DNA of 64,000 nt. Origin: Bacteroidales bacterium UBA6401. Its GTDB lineage: Bacteria > Bacteroidota > Bacteroidia > Bacteroidales > UBA932. The stretch lies in the NCBI GenBank assembly GCA_002438635.1, contig DJPX01000033.1, positions 1-64,000 on the forward strand, given 5' to 3'. Shown one piece after another: positions 8,149 through 16,390 of the stretch (its first letter is position 1; every line of letters starts with the position of its first letter). Both the position numbers and the translations under genes were made by a program. Under the pieces are notes generated by a model that was given only the letters and a program-made list of their open reading frames with translations, searched no databases and was not told the origin of the DNA.

Positions 8149-8189
8149 GTGAGCCGCGGGGATGTTATGGGGCAGAGCCCCATCAAAAG
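8149..8189 (+). repeat. 41-base direct repeat, copy 2
   Basis: Second exact copy of 8050 to 8090, with the same GGGGC/GCCCC hairpin. Confidence 0.85.
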
Positions 8190-8250
8190 ATATAGCCCTA
8201 AATGTTTGTTGTGGAAAACTTACTCAGGGCTTATGCCTAAATGGCATACT

Positions 8251-8287
8251 GAGGCGTGGCGTTGTGAAATGCCGCGCCTCTTCTTTT
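8251..8287 (+). terminator. Intrinsic terminator, plus strand
   Basis: GAGGCGTGGC and GCCGCGCCTC form a 10-base stem (one G-T pair) with a 10-base loop, followed by TTCTTTT. It probably ends transcription from the nuclease side. Confidence 0.7.
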
Positions 8288-8365
8288 AGGGGATTTTATG
8301 CCATAAGTGGTGGCGCACTTTCTTTTTATAATCAAATCATGCTTGACTGATCCTAAAACACAAAA

Positions 8366-8388
8366 CCACTTACCATTAAAGTAAGTGG
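8366..8388 (-). terminator. Terminator downstream of the rpn fragment, minus strand
   Basis: CCACTTAC and GTAAGTGG form a perfect 8-base stem with a 7-base loop. Read on the minus strand it is followed by TTTTGTGTTTT, the expected tract for ending the rpn transcript. Confidence 0.65.
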
Positions 8389-8461
8389 CAAGAATTATTT
8401 ATTTAACAATTGAATAACCTAAATTAATGAACATAAACTCTTTATCGATTCAAGAGCGAAG

Positions 8462-8791
8462 TTAGCGATTGATTAGATTGTTAATTTCACCTTCTGAAAG
8501 GCCAGTTGCTAAAGAAATTTGTGTAACAGAAAGTCCCATATTTTGAAGATTCTTCGCCGTCTCAATTTTGGCTAATTTTTCGCCTTTCGCGAGTCCCTCA
8601 GCTTTCCCTTTGGCTTCGCCCTTGGCCAGCCCTTCTGTAAATCCATCTTCTTTAGCGTAATGGAGTTGATTGAATATGTCCAGTTCTGTCATCATATACT
8701 TGTTATAAATAGTTCGTTTCGACGGACTGAAAGCAGCAATTTCACAAGCCCTGCTCAGTTTCTCCGTTATCGGGATGTCTTCTAATTCTTC
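8462..8791 (-). pseudogene. Extra C-terminal piece of an Rpn-family nuclease (possible RpnS-like small protein)
   Basis: The minus-strand frame matches the C-terminal third of the full rpn gene next to it. The match starts at EELEDIPITEKLSRACEIAAF and runs through MMTELDIFNQLHYAKEDGFTEG, then diverges into another Lys/Glu-rich helix and a different ending (MGLSVTQISLATGLSEGEINNLINR). No N-terminal nuclease part remains; upstream the sequence joins the end of the full gene. From the internal MM (8695) it could be translated alone as a 77-residue protein. In enterobacterial Rpn systems an internal start makes a short C-terminal protein (RpnS) that inhibits the full-length nuclease, so this piece could be an extra antitoxin-like tail and not only debris. 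No promoter of its own is visible; it would rely on readthrough from rpn. Confidence 0.7.
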
Positions 8792-8808
8792 TACGTGATA
8801 GATGAAAA

Positions 8809-9756
8809 TTAGTAGGATTCAATTAATTTATCGATTTCACTTTCCGATACCCCAGTATAAAGACAAATCTGTTCTACTGTTAGATGATTATTTATCATGG
8901 ATTTGATGATTTCAGCCTTTCCTTCAGCCTTTCCCTCAGCTTTCCCTTTGGCTTCGCCCTTGGCCAGCCCTTCTGTAAATCCATCTTCTTTAGCGTAATG
9001 GAGTTGATTGAATATGTCCAGTTCTGTCATCATATACTTGTTATAAACAGTTCGTTTCGACGGACTAAAAGCAGCAATTTCACAAGCCCTGCTCAGTTTC
9101 TCTGTTATCGGAATGTCTTCTAACGCTTCAGGAATACCGGTTTTATCGTATTTCCATCCATTTAGAAACCAATACAGTAAATAATCAAGGTTACTTTTAC
9201 ACTGCGATAGATCCTTTGTGAAACGCGCCGTCTCCACGAAGGTAAGAATAATTGTCGAAGGAGCAAATTCTTTTGTGCGTTTTTCTACTTGATAATAGTG
9301 AGAAATAAGATTATCCGTATCCCACGATGACTCATTTTCATGAGTGAGATTAGTTCCGAGGATGCCGATGACGTAAAGAGGTTTGAGATGAGTGTAGTAT
9401 TCATTTTCTGAGAGTTGATTACGATAGATATCAGATCCATAGTACATACAACGCTCAAAGATTTTCTTTTCATCCCGCTGTTGTACCTCAACGGAAAAGA
9501 TAGAGCCATCTTCACCTTTGCAGATAAGATCGAGATAAGTTCTTTTTCCAGTATCTATCACAGGATCTTGTTCTCGGTCCAGATAAGAGAGAATGTCACG
9601 CACTCTCACTTCCTGCGGGAGGAAACAGTTAAGAAGTTCGATAAGAAGACTCTTGTTGTTCTTGTCACCATAAACAGCCTTAAAGCCGGCATCGCTCATC
9701 AGATTTACATAAGTGCGACCTTGCACACTTGATGTAGAAGTTGTAAAAGAATTCAT
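8809..9756 (-). CDS. Rpn family recombination-promoting nuclease / PD-(D/E)XK transposase-like protein
   Basis: This 315-residue protein has the Rpn/PDDEXK_2 layout: an N-terminal helix with the family opening (VNLMSDAGFKAVYGDKNNKSLLIELLN), the nuclease core near residues 75 to 95 (YLDLICKGEDGSIFSVEVQQRD, a D...ExQ form of the PD-(D/E)XK site), a middle helical part, and a tail of repeated AKG/AEGK units ending in a small helix-turn-helix-like module (HLTVEQICLYTGVSESEIDKL). Family members are DNA endonucleases linked to recombination and, in recent work, to phage defence, with the variable C-terminal tail also made as a separate inhibitor. It has its own promoter (9797 to 9827). Tail copies lie directly downstream and again at 10329, so the locus has undergone tandem duplication and decay. 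Confidence 0.85.
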   Translation of the reverse strand: MNSFTTSTSSVQGRTYVNLMSDAGFKAVYGDKNNKSLLIELLNCFLPQEVRVRDILSYLDREQDPVIDTGKRTYLDLICKGEDGSIFSVEVQQRDEKKIFERCMYYGSDIYRNQLSENEYYTHLKPLYVIGILGTNLTHENESSWDTDNLISHYYQVEKRTKEFAPSTIILTFVETARFTKDLSQCKSNLDYLLYWFLNGWKYDKTGIPEALEDIPITEKLSRACEIAAFSPSKRTVYNKYMMTELDIFNQLHYAKEDGFTEGLAKGEAKGKAEGKAEGKAEIIKSMINNHLTVEQICLYTGVSESEIDKLIESY

Positions 9757-9796
9757 AGTATTTTTTTAAAGCAAAGGTTAAGTCCTTTGACAAGTG

Positions 9797-9827
9797 CAAA
9801 GGTAAAAAATGGTTTTTTATTTCACAA
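9797..9827 (-). promoter_or_regulatory. Promoter of the rpn gene
   Basis: On the minus strand a TTG (9827 to 9825) is followed after 20 bases by TACCTTTG (9804 to 9797), about 40 bases before the start codon at 9756. Confidence 0.65.
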
Positions 9828-10028
9828 TAAATCAAAATTTTACATGGTAAACATTCCTTTAACTTCAGTTAAAATATTACTTTACATTTACAAACAGAAT
9901 ACTAATTGAAAGGTGCTCATTTCTAAGCAGATAAAATGATTTTTATTATAATCTAATTTTTTTTAGATTCAGGAGAATAAATATGTGAGAGAATGTTCAA
10001 AAAGTACCCCCCCCTCCAGAATTCAAAA

Positions 10029-10187
10029 GGTCACAACCTGAAATTCACCTTTAGGTGTGACCCTCATTTTACGCACTTCTAAAAGGAGTAAGGTCTAAAG
10101 GTGGCCACAAAAAGCATTCACCTTTACTTGACTTCCTCAATAGAATGCTCTACATGGCTCATTGACTTCAAAGGTGTATTTCAGGTT
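10029..10187. repeat. Nested imperfect inverted repeats
   Basis: AACCTGAAATTCACCTTT (10035 to 10052) pairs with AAAGGTGTATTTCAGGTT (10170 to 10187) with one mismatch. Within this lie GGTCACA/TGTGACC, CACCT/AGGTG, a central AAAGGTG/CACCTTT and AGCATT/AATGCT pairs. The layout suits a small palindromic element or a structured RNA. Confidence 0.6.
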
Positions 10188-10328
10188 ACACAATCAACTG
10201 AAAACTTTGATCAAGAACGGGCAAGACCCGTTCGAGGTGCCGCGGGTAATCACGACCATCGCGCAGGCATAACGCGGCTATGACTAGGGCACTAGAGTAG
10301 TTATTTTTTCTTTTTCGTCGGGAGTGAA

Positions 10329-10391
10329 GTTAGCGATTAAGCAATTTTTTTATTTCACTTTCGGACATCCCAGTATAAAGGGAAACTTTCT
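10329..10391 (-). pseudogene. Remnant of an rpn 3' end
   Basis: The minus strand reads VSLYTGMSESEIKKLLNR then stop, closely matching the last residues of the full rpn protein (ICLYTGVSESEIDKL). The sequence after the stop (AACTTCACTCC on the minus strand) also resembles that after the stop at 8462. Upstream the match is lost at once, so this is only a scar. Confidence 0.75.
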
Positions 10392-10397
10392 GCTACG

Positions 10398-10436
10398 ACT
10401 TTTGTCCGAGAAAACGTCTTTTCCAAGGACAAAAGT
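10398..10436. repeat. Strong hairpin with inner stem
   Basis: ACTTTTGTCC (10398 to 10407) and GGACAAAAGT (10427 to 10436) are a perfect 10-base inverted repeat; inside the loop GAAAA and TTTTC pair again. It lies just where the rpn remnant breaks off. Confidence 0.65.
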
Positions 10437-10720
10437 TAAGGTATAATGAACGGCGTAGAGTAGGACGGAAGTATTTCTTAAAAACAGTCGAAACTTTTTA
10501 CTTTTTGATGAGTATTCGAGTAATACACTTGACTTGAATAATAGTGGTGCAGTCGTGTACCACCGGTACAGTCCATCTTCGAAACCGAATCTATACTCGA
10601 AAATTCACTATAAATCTTTATCAACTTATTTTTTAATGCTTTCTAAGATGACGCAACTTATTTTACGCTTACTTAACAGAAAGATTGATAGGAGGATCCT
10701 ATATATAGAGAGTTTTAAAA

Positions 10721-10763
10721 CACTCCTTCTCAAGTACGCTAAGATGCGCCGAGAGAAGGAGTG
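10721..10763 (-). terminator. Palindromic element copy 2, terminator of the S9 peptidase gene
   Basis: CACTCCTTCTC and GAGAAGGAGTG form a perfect 11-base stem with a 21-base loop. Read on the minus strand it lies about 22 bases after the peptidase stop and is followed by TTTT, as in an intrinsic terminator. Bases 10722 to 10758 are identical to 2234 to 2270. Confidence 0.75.
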
Positions 10764-10785
10764 ATAATAGATAATCCAAATGTTT

Positions 10786-13023
10786 TTATTTACACCATTT
10801 ATCCAACCAAGCATAGAATTCTTTGTGCCAGAGAAGTGAATTCTGTGGCTTTAGTATCCAGTGATTCTCTTCAGGGAAAATCACTAATTTGCTTGGCACT
10901 CCCATCATTTGGGCAGCGTTGAATGCGGCCATGCCCTGCTCGTATGGGATGCGGAAGTCCATCATACCATGTATGCACAAGATAGGTGTATGCCAATTGG
11001 TCACCATCATGTCAGGTGAATTGGCATAGTGGCGTTTGGCTTTCGGAGAAGAAGCGTATGGTGCTCCGGCTTGTTGCATACCCCCGAATGTAATTCCATC
11101 TCCACGTGGGCCAATTTCCCCAGGAGTGTAAGCATACTCACGAAGCCCACCATTGTCCCAATTGGCAAACCACATTTCCTCGGTAGTGAACCACATCTGG
11201 CGCTCATTAAAAATGCCGGCGTGCGCTATGAAACAGTCATATAAATCTCCATGCAGACCTTCGAGCATATAGGCTGAGTACCCGCCGTATGATGCTCCTA
11301 CACAGGCCAATTTGTTTACATACGGCAGGCTCTTGACATATCTTCCGGCAGTCAGATAGTCCTGCATGTTGAGCCCCGGGTAATCTCCGCTTATCTGCTC
11401 TTTCCACTCCTGCCCGAATGCTGTGGTACCACGCCTATTAGGTAGAATCACGATGTAGCCTTGCTGAGCCATAAGTCTATAGCACCAGCGGTAGCTCCAA
11501 TCTTGCGAATTGGTGCCTTGTGGACCACCAAGTACTATTTCGATGGCTGGGTATTGTTTAGAACGGTCAAAGTGTGGCGGGTAGATCATCCAGCACTGCA
11601 TCTGTTGTCCATCCACTGTTTTGAGATGGATGCTCTCAGAAGAAGGTTCGTCGAGTTGCTCTAGAATGTGCTTGTTCTCGTGGGATATTTGGGCAAATGC
11701 AGACGTGTTATCTCCTTTAATGCTGACTTTTACCAATTCGGTAGGGAAGTTGAGGCAATAATAAGTAGTGTAGAGCTCTACGCAGCCGTCCTTACCATCT
11801 TTTATGAGCCAAGGGGAGAAGAAATCGTATGGCCAATCAGCCTTTGTAAGTTGGGTGATACGACCTTCGAGATCGGTTTTAAGTATGGCTTGTGTGGCGC
11901 TAGGACGCATTGAACAAAAGTAGATTTCGTTTCCATGCCAAACAAGCCCTGAAGCGTCGTTGTCAAAATTGGCAGTAAGCTCGCGTATGTTTTCTATTGA
12001 CGGAAGGCTTTGTTCGGTAGCGCCTTCGTGGATATCTGCAACTAGAATCCTCTGTCTATCAGCCTCGTATCCGTCGCGTTCCATGGAGATCCATGCCAAA
12101 TGGGTCCCGTCTTCATTCCATACAGGGTCGGTGTCATACCCACCATCCGTTTTTACGGGGATGGTGCTACCCGTGAGGGTATCGTAGATGTAAATGCCAC
12201 AATTGGTGCTGAAAGCATATTCTTTCCCGGTGAGTTTGCGACATGAGTAGGCAATGTATCTTTCGTTTGGAGACCAGTCGAGCTGCTCAATCCCGCCAAA
12301 TGGCTCTGTAGGAAGTTCGTATGGTTCTTCCCCGAGCAGGTCGGTGCTTCCCTCTGGGGTTACATTGGCCAATTGTGCCAGATATGTTCGTGGCGTTTCT
12401 GTTACCCAATGATCCCAGTGTCTATACATTAGATCTTCTGTTACGTATGCTTGTGCTTTGTCAAGATTTGGGTCTATATCTTTTGGCGTTTTAACCGGTC
12501 CTGGGATGGTGCTTATGTAGATGATCTGATTTCCAGAAGGTGAAAACTTGAATTCTGATATGCCAGATGGGACATTACTGATTTGTCTTCGAGCACCTAA
12601 CTTGGTGCCTCCCACAGCTGCATTCCAGATCTGCCCATCTATAATAAAGTAAATGGATTTCCCGTCGGGAGCCCATCTGGCGCAAGATACGCTTGATGCA
12701 TAGCGGGTCAGTTGGCGTTTGCCTGAGCCATCGATATTGGAAATAAAAAGATTCCTGCAGCTTTTATTTTGTGCCACATCGGTGTAGGTCACTCCGTAAA
12801 GAACCTTTTCACCATCAGGCGATACTTGCGGATCGGATATTCTTCCGAATGCAAGGAGTGTTTCCGGGGTCATGACTCCGTCTTCGATCTTGATTTCGGA
12901 AGGCCCGATGTAGCCTTTTTCGTTTTTATTCGGTTTCATAAAAGATAAAAATGCGGATGCGATGAGGTAGCCACCGAGGCCTGCCACTACACATATTCCG
13001 AAGTTCTTTAAAAATTTTTTCAT
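10786..13023 (-). CDS. S9 family peptidase, dipeptidyl-peptidase 5-like
   Basis: This 745-residue enzyme has an N-terminal hydrophobic segment (residues 6 to 28) that exports or anchors it, a seven-bladed beta-propeller built from TolB/PD40-type repeats (for example DPQVSPDGEKVLYGV, CARWAPDGKSIYFI, LDWSPNERYIAYSC), and a C-terminal alpha/beta-hydrolase domain. The catalytic triad is visible: Ser in GASYGGYSA, Asp in GMMDFRIP and His in EENHWI. Homologues such as Porphyromonas DPP5 remove dipeptides from peptides in the periplasm, feeding amino-acid uptake. The gene stands alone, with a strong terminator 22 bases downstream (10721 to 10763). Its start is supported by Lys residues before the hydrophobic segment. 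The S9 assignment is firm; the DPP5 subtype rests on overall layout. Confidence 0.9.
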   Translation of the reverse strand: MKKFLKNFGICVVAGLGGYLIASAFLSFMKPNKNEKGYIGPSEIKIEDGVMTPETLLAFGRISDPQVSPDGEKVLYGVTYTDVAQNKSCRNLFISNIDGSGKRQLTRYASSVSCARWAPDGKSIYFIIDGQIWNAAVGGTKLGARRQISNVPSGISEFKFSPSGNQIIYISTIPGPVKTPKDIDPNLDKAQAYVTEDLMYRHWDHWVTETPRTYLAQLANVTPEGSTDLLGEEPYELPTEPFGGIEQLDWSPNERYIAYSCRKLTGKEYAFSTNCGIYIYDTLTGSTIPVKTDGGYDTDPVWNEDGTHLAWISMERDGYEADRQRILVADIHEGATEQSLPSIENIRELTANFDNDASGLVWHGNEIYFCSMRPSATQAILKTDLEGRITQLTKADWPYDFFSPWLIKDGKDGCVELYTTYYCLNFPTELVKVSIKGDNTSAFAQISHENKHILEQLDEPSSESIHLKTVDGQQMQCWMIYPPHFDRSKQYPAIEIVLGGPQGTNSQDWSYRWCYRLMAQQGYIVILPNRRGTTAFGQEWKEQISGDYPGLNMQDYLTAGRYVKSLPYVNKLACVGASYGGYSAYMLEGLHGDLYDCFIAHAGIFNERQMWFTTEEMWFANWDNGGLREYAYTPGEIGPRGDGITFGGMQQAGAPYASSPKAKRHYANSPDMMVTNWHTPILCIHGMMDFRIPYEQGMAAFNAAQMMGVPSKLVIFPEENHWILKPQNSLLWHKEFYAWLDKWCK

Positions 13024-13224
13024 ATTTTCGATTTGTTTAATTCAGTTTTTGATAGATAATGCTCTCTTGACTTTTGATAGCACATGCACCAAGAGAGATT
13101 ATTGGAACAAAGGCAACATCTAAAGTAAGAAATTTCGGGAAAATTACCAAAGTTTCGGTTTATTTACATGGTTAAGAAAGTATTATAAAGTTACTCAACT
13201 GTTTAAAAATAGATGGTTTCCTAC

Positions 13225-13256
13225 TTGCAATTATTGACATAGTTTATGTATATTTG
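13225..13256 (+). promoter_or_regulatory. Promoter of the TPR protein gene
   Basis: TTG (13225 to 13227) and TATATTTG (13249 to 13256) with 21 bases between; the ATG at 13304 is 47 bases further on. The rest of 13024 to 13303 holds only AT-rich DNA. Confidence 0.5.
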
Positions 13257-13303
13257 CTTTTCCGAGTTATCGGTCTAGAACTAATAATTAGAATATTATC
13301 TGT

Positions 13304-14227
13304 ATGAAAATTTTGTCTATTTGTGAGAGAATAGCGATGTGTTTATTTTCTTTGTGTTTTTTAGGCGTGATTGGTGCTCATGGCCAGACAAATAAAGAAT
13401 ATTATGAGCAATTTTTAAAGGAATTTCAGCAAAAGGATACTTCTGCAGTATCTAATACTATCTCGAAGTGGGAAACGGCTTTCCCAGAGTCTGCAGAACT
13501 TGTAATTGCCCGAGCAAATGTTTTCCTTTCCAAAAGTGCACAGGAAGTTATAAGGACGACAGTCGAGCCACCTAAATTCGATGACGGCCGGTGTCTTGTC
13601 TTAAAAGACTCACTCGGGAATGTAAGTGGGTATATGTATTCTGAATTTGTGTTCAATGAGGATTATTTCCAAAAGTGGGTGACTACATTACAGAGCGGAA
13701 TAAAGAAGTACCCGGAGAGGATAGATTTACGTTCTGGACTAATCTATTCGTATTTTCAGAATAGCAAGTTTGAACAAGCTTGTGCTGAGCTACTTAGTCT
13801 GGTATACCATTCAAAAGAAATAGATAATAAATGGTATGGACTTTTTGATGAGCCATACGATAAAGCCACACTTTACGATTGTCTGCAAGATTATTTTACA
13901 TATTTCATAGATGGGCGAAGTGATATAAGTTATGTAAAAAAATATGTAGATGCATTAATAGAGGTGTTTAAAGATAATCCAGTCTTTTACTCGGATAAGG
14001 CTTATGTTTATATGATGGAAGAGGATTTTGATTCAGCCATAAAGGAGTATGAGTTGGCATATACTTTAGATCCATCGGATATGCTCATCGTAATGAACTT
14101 GGGATATCTATATGAACAAAAAGGAGATAAGAAGAAGGCGATTGAATATTACAAAAAAGTGATTGACTCCCCGGCCGAACAGTACTTGAAAGACATGGCA
14201 CAAGAAGGATTGAATGCTCTCAAATAG
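13304..14227 (+). CDS. Exported TPR-repeat protein
   Basis: This 307-residue protein begins with a signal peptide (hydrophobic MCLFSLCFLGVIGAHGQ after a Lys/Arg-containing start). The C-terminal part (about 215 to 300) has two clear tetratricopeptide repeats: FYSDKAYVYMMEEDFDSAIKEYELAYTLDP, then MLIVMNLGYLYEQKGDKKKAIEYYKKVID. The N-terminal and middle part (30 to 210) looks helical, with weaker repeats (ELVIARANVFL, LRSGLIYSYFQNSKFEQACAELL). TPR proteins serve as scaffolds for protein complexes, here in the periplasm. The partner is unknown. It is monocistronic with its own promoter at 13225 and converges on recG with 63 bases between stops. No specific family name is recognised. Confidence 0.8.
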   Translation: MKILSICERIAMCLFSLCFLGVIGAHGQTNKEYYEQFLKEFQQKDTSAVSNTISKWETAFPESAELVIARANVFLSKSAQEVIRTTVEPPKFDDGRCLVLKDSLGNVSGYMYSEFVFNEDYFQKWVTTLQSGIKKYPERIDLRSGLIYSYFQNSKFEQACAELLSLVYHSKEIDNKWYGLFDEPYDKATLYDCLQDYFTYFIDGRSDISYVKKYVDALIEVFKDNPVFYSDKAYVYMMEEDFDSAIKEYELAYTLDPSDMLIVMNLGYLYEQKGDKKKAIEYYKKVIDSPAEQYLKDMAQEGLNALK

Positions 14228-14290
14228 AATAGAGGTAAGGTGAAATAGATTTATGTTGAATAACCATAGATAACCAAGTGTGCTACTTAG

Positions 14291-16390
14291 TTACGATATC
14301 TTGCTATAGTCTTTTACAGAATATTTTCCTTTACGAAGTTCTTTGACTAGAAGAGAATTGGCCTTGGCCTTGAGCTCAGGGTCTGCTTTTAAGACTTTCG
14401 CGGCATAGTTCCGCGCCTCATTTAACAGAAGTCCGTCTTTAGCTAGTGATGCTATGTTCAAGTTAATAGGAAGACCACTTTGTGCGGTGCCCTCCAAATC
14501 CCCTGGACCTCGCATCTTCATGTCCTCTTCCGCTATTTCGAACCCGTTTTCAGTACGACACATCAGTTCAAGTCGTTGAAGACTTTCTTTTGAGCACTTG
14601 TAATCTCGAACCAATACACAATGCGACTGCGCGGCGCCTCTTCCTACGCGTCCACGAAGCTGGTGAAGTTGAGAAAGTCCGAAACGTTCTGCGCTCATGA
14701 TAACCATAACAGAGGCATTAGGCACATCCACACCTACTTCTATTACAGTGGTGGACACTAGAATATGAGCTCTTCCTGCTGCAAAAGCATTCATATTGAA
14801 GGCTTTCTCTTCGCTGCTTTGTTTTCCGTGTACTATTGCGACTTTATATGGCGGAAAAGGAAAAGCCTGAACTATATCCTCATATCCACGTTCAAGGTTT
14901 TGCAGGTCTATTTTCTCACTTTCGAAAATCATCGGATAAACCACGAAAACCTGATGCCCCGCGGCTATTTCCTTACGCATAAATGCGTATATCTGTGGAA
15001 GTTTGGCTTCTGTATGAAGGCTGGTTCGCACCGGCGTTCTTCCTGGAGGCATCTCATCTATTACTGACACGTCCAGGTCGCCGTACACTGTCATGGCCAA
15101 TGTCCTCGGGATCGGTGTTGCTGTCATCACCAGTACATGCGGTGCGACTTTATTCTTTGCCCACAGTTTAGAACGCTGCTCTACTCCGAAGCGGTGCTGC
15201 TCATCTATTACGGCCAATCCCAAATTTTTCCATACCACATCATCTTCCAGCAGAGCGTGTGTGCCGACTATCAGGCCAATTTCTCCGTTTTCTAATCCCT
15301 TGTGTATTTCCCGTCGATCGCGTGTCTTTGTGGAGCCTGTGAGAAGGGCGCAACGCACGGAAGTCGGCGCGAGATACTTTTGAATATTGGCATAGTGCTG
15401 CTGTGCAAGTACTTCGGTGGGTGCCATGATGCAAGTCTGGTAGCCGTTTCCTATGGCAAGCAGGCAAGTGAGCACGGCTACCATCGTTTTCCCGGACCCC
15501 ACGTCTCCTTGCAGGAGCCTATTCATTTGCTTGCCAGACATAAGATCTGTGCGGATTTCCTTTATTACACGTTGCTGAGCAGAGGTGAGCTTATAGGGGA
15601 GCGATTTATAACACGCGTTAAAATCCGGCCCTACTTTAGGCATAAGGAAGCCCCTTGATTGGCGTGACTGTATGTATTTTTGTTTGAGAAGACTCAACTG
15701 AAGAAAGAATAACTCCTCGAATTTTAATCTTCTTTGGGCTTTTTCCAATGCATAACTATCTGAAGGGAAGTGTATGTTTTTGAGGGCGTATTGTATAGAA
15801 CAAAGACCCAAATCTTTGATAATATAATCGGGAAGACTCTCTGTTATCTCGGGTAAGCAAAGTGCAAGGGCGCCACTTTGCATCTTGCACATTACTTTTC
15901 CGGTTATCCCGGAATTCTTCAGTTTCTCAGTGCTCGGGTATACACCGGTGAGACCTTTGCCCATGACATCGCTTTCGATATTTGTATCATCTACTTCTGG
16001 ATGAACCATATTGTATTTGCCATTGTACTCGGATGGCTTTCCGAAGAAAATGAAAGTGCGACCGGGTTCAAGTTTTTCATACATCCATTTAAGAGCCTTG
16101 AAAAAAACCATTTCCATCTGGCCGGTTCCGTCGCTTACAATAACACTGACTCTTTTTGCTTTTCCTTCTCCAACAAGATTTCTATTGAGTACTTTAGCTT
16201 TAATCTGGATATTGGCTACACTCTGATTTATGCTGCTAATGGTTTGTATGGAAGTTCTATCTATGTATCTAAATGGGTAAAAGTGAATAAGATCATTTAA
16301 AGTGGCTATGCCGAGCTCCTTTTCCAGAAGCTCGGCGCGTTTTGGACCCACCCCTTTAAGGTATTTTATTTCACTTTCAAGTTCACTCAA
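14291..16390 (-). CDS. recG: ATP-dependent DNA helicase RecG
   Basis: RecG rescues stalled replication forks and processes Holliday junctions. The 699-residue length is normal. Visible: the N-terminal family motif IKYLKGVGPKRAELLEKELGI, the OB-fold wedge domain (about 55 to 140), Walker A GDVGSGKT (295 to 302), the DEQHRFG box, TATPIPRTLAMT, the TTVIEVGVDVPNA motif and QLRGRVGRG, and the C-terminal RecG tail (GPGDLEGTAQSG). The start codon is TTG at 16390, overlapping the stop of the upstream DUF4855 gene as TTGA; this start matches the family's N-terminal end, so I keep it. The two genes are thus translationally coupled, although their functions have no obvious link. Confidence 0.97.
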   Translation of the reverse strand: MSELESEIKYLKGVGPKRAELLEKELGIATLNDLIHFYPFRYIDRTSIQTISSINQSVANIQIKAKVLNRNLVGEGKAKRVSVIVSDGTGQMEMVFFKALKWMYEKLEPGRTFIFFGKPSEYNGKYNMVHPEVDDTNIESDVMGKGLTGVYPSTEKLKNSGITGKVMCKMQSGALALCLPEITESLPDYIIKDLGLCSIQYALKNIHFPSDSYALEKAQRRLKFEELFFLQLSLLKQKYIQSRQSRGFLMPKVGPDFNACYKSLPYKLTSAQQRVIKEIRTDLMSGKQMNRLLQGDVGSGKTMVAVLTCLLAIGNGYQTCIMAPTEVLAQQHYANIQKYLAPTSVRCALLTGSTKTRDRREIHKGLENGEIGLIVGTHALLEDDVVWKNLGLAVIDEQHRFGVEQRSKLWAKNKVAPHVLVMTATPIPRTLAMTVYGDLDVSVIDEMPPGRTPVRTSLHTEAKLPQIYAFMRKEIAAGHQVFVVYPMIFESEKIDLQNLERGYEDIVQAFPFPPYKVAIVHGKQSSEEKAFNMNAFAAGRAHILVSTTVIEVGVDVPNASVMVIMSAERFGLSQLHQLRGRVGRGAAQSHCVLVRDYKCSKESLQRLELMCRTENGFEIAEEDMKMRGPGDLEGTAQSGLPINLNIASLAKDGLLLNEARNYAAKVLKADPELKAKANSLLVKELRKGKYSVKDYSKIS

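Larger units (their letters stand above)
7974..8461. other. Repeat-rich intergenic stretch
   Basis: No gene is supported. The stretch holds palindromes (GAGAGCTCTC near 7994, TCGCAC/GTGCGA near 8091), a 41-base direct repeat in two copies, and terminators on each strand. A 62-codon frame at 8162 starts inside the second repeat copy and has no protein-like features. Confidence 0.6.
9828..10785. other. Decayed, hairpin-rich non-coding DNA of about 950 bases
   Basis: No intact gene is supported. It contains a C8 run (10007 to 10014), a nested inverted-repeat block (10029 to 10187), a hairpin GAACGGG/CCCGTTC near 10208, a remnant of an rpn 3' end (10329 to 10391), a strong hairpin (10398 to 10436) and the palindromic terminator (10721 to 10763). 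A 76-codon plus frame at 10534 ends inside that terminator and is not recognised. Confidence 0.5.

Noticed and set aside
8162..8350. 62-codon plus-strand frame
   Set aside because: It starts inside a 41-base repeat and runs through a terminator hairpin, with no protein-like pattern.
10101..10283. 60-codon plus-strand frame
   Set aside because: It lies over the nested inverted repeats and reads as low-complexity, Arg-rich sequence with no known family.
10534..10764. 76-codon plus-strand frame
   Set aside because: It ends in the palindromic terminator of the neighbouring gene, shows no family, and lies in decayed DNA; the minus frame at 10626 is no better.
13024..13303. Small gene between the S9 peptidase and the TPR protein
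   Set aside because: No frame with start, family or composition support; only promoter elements were found.
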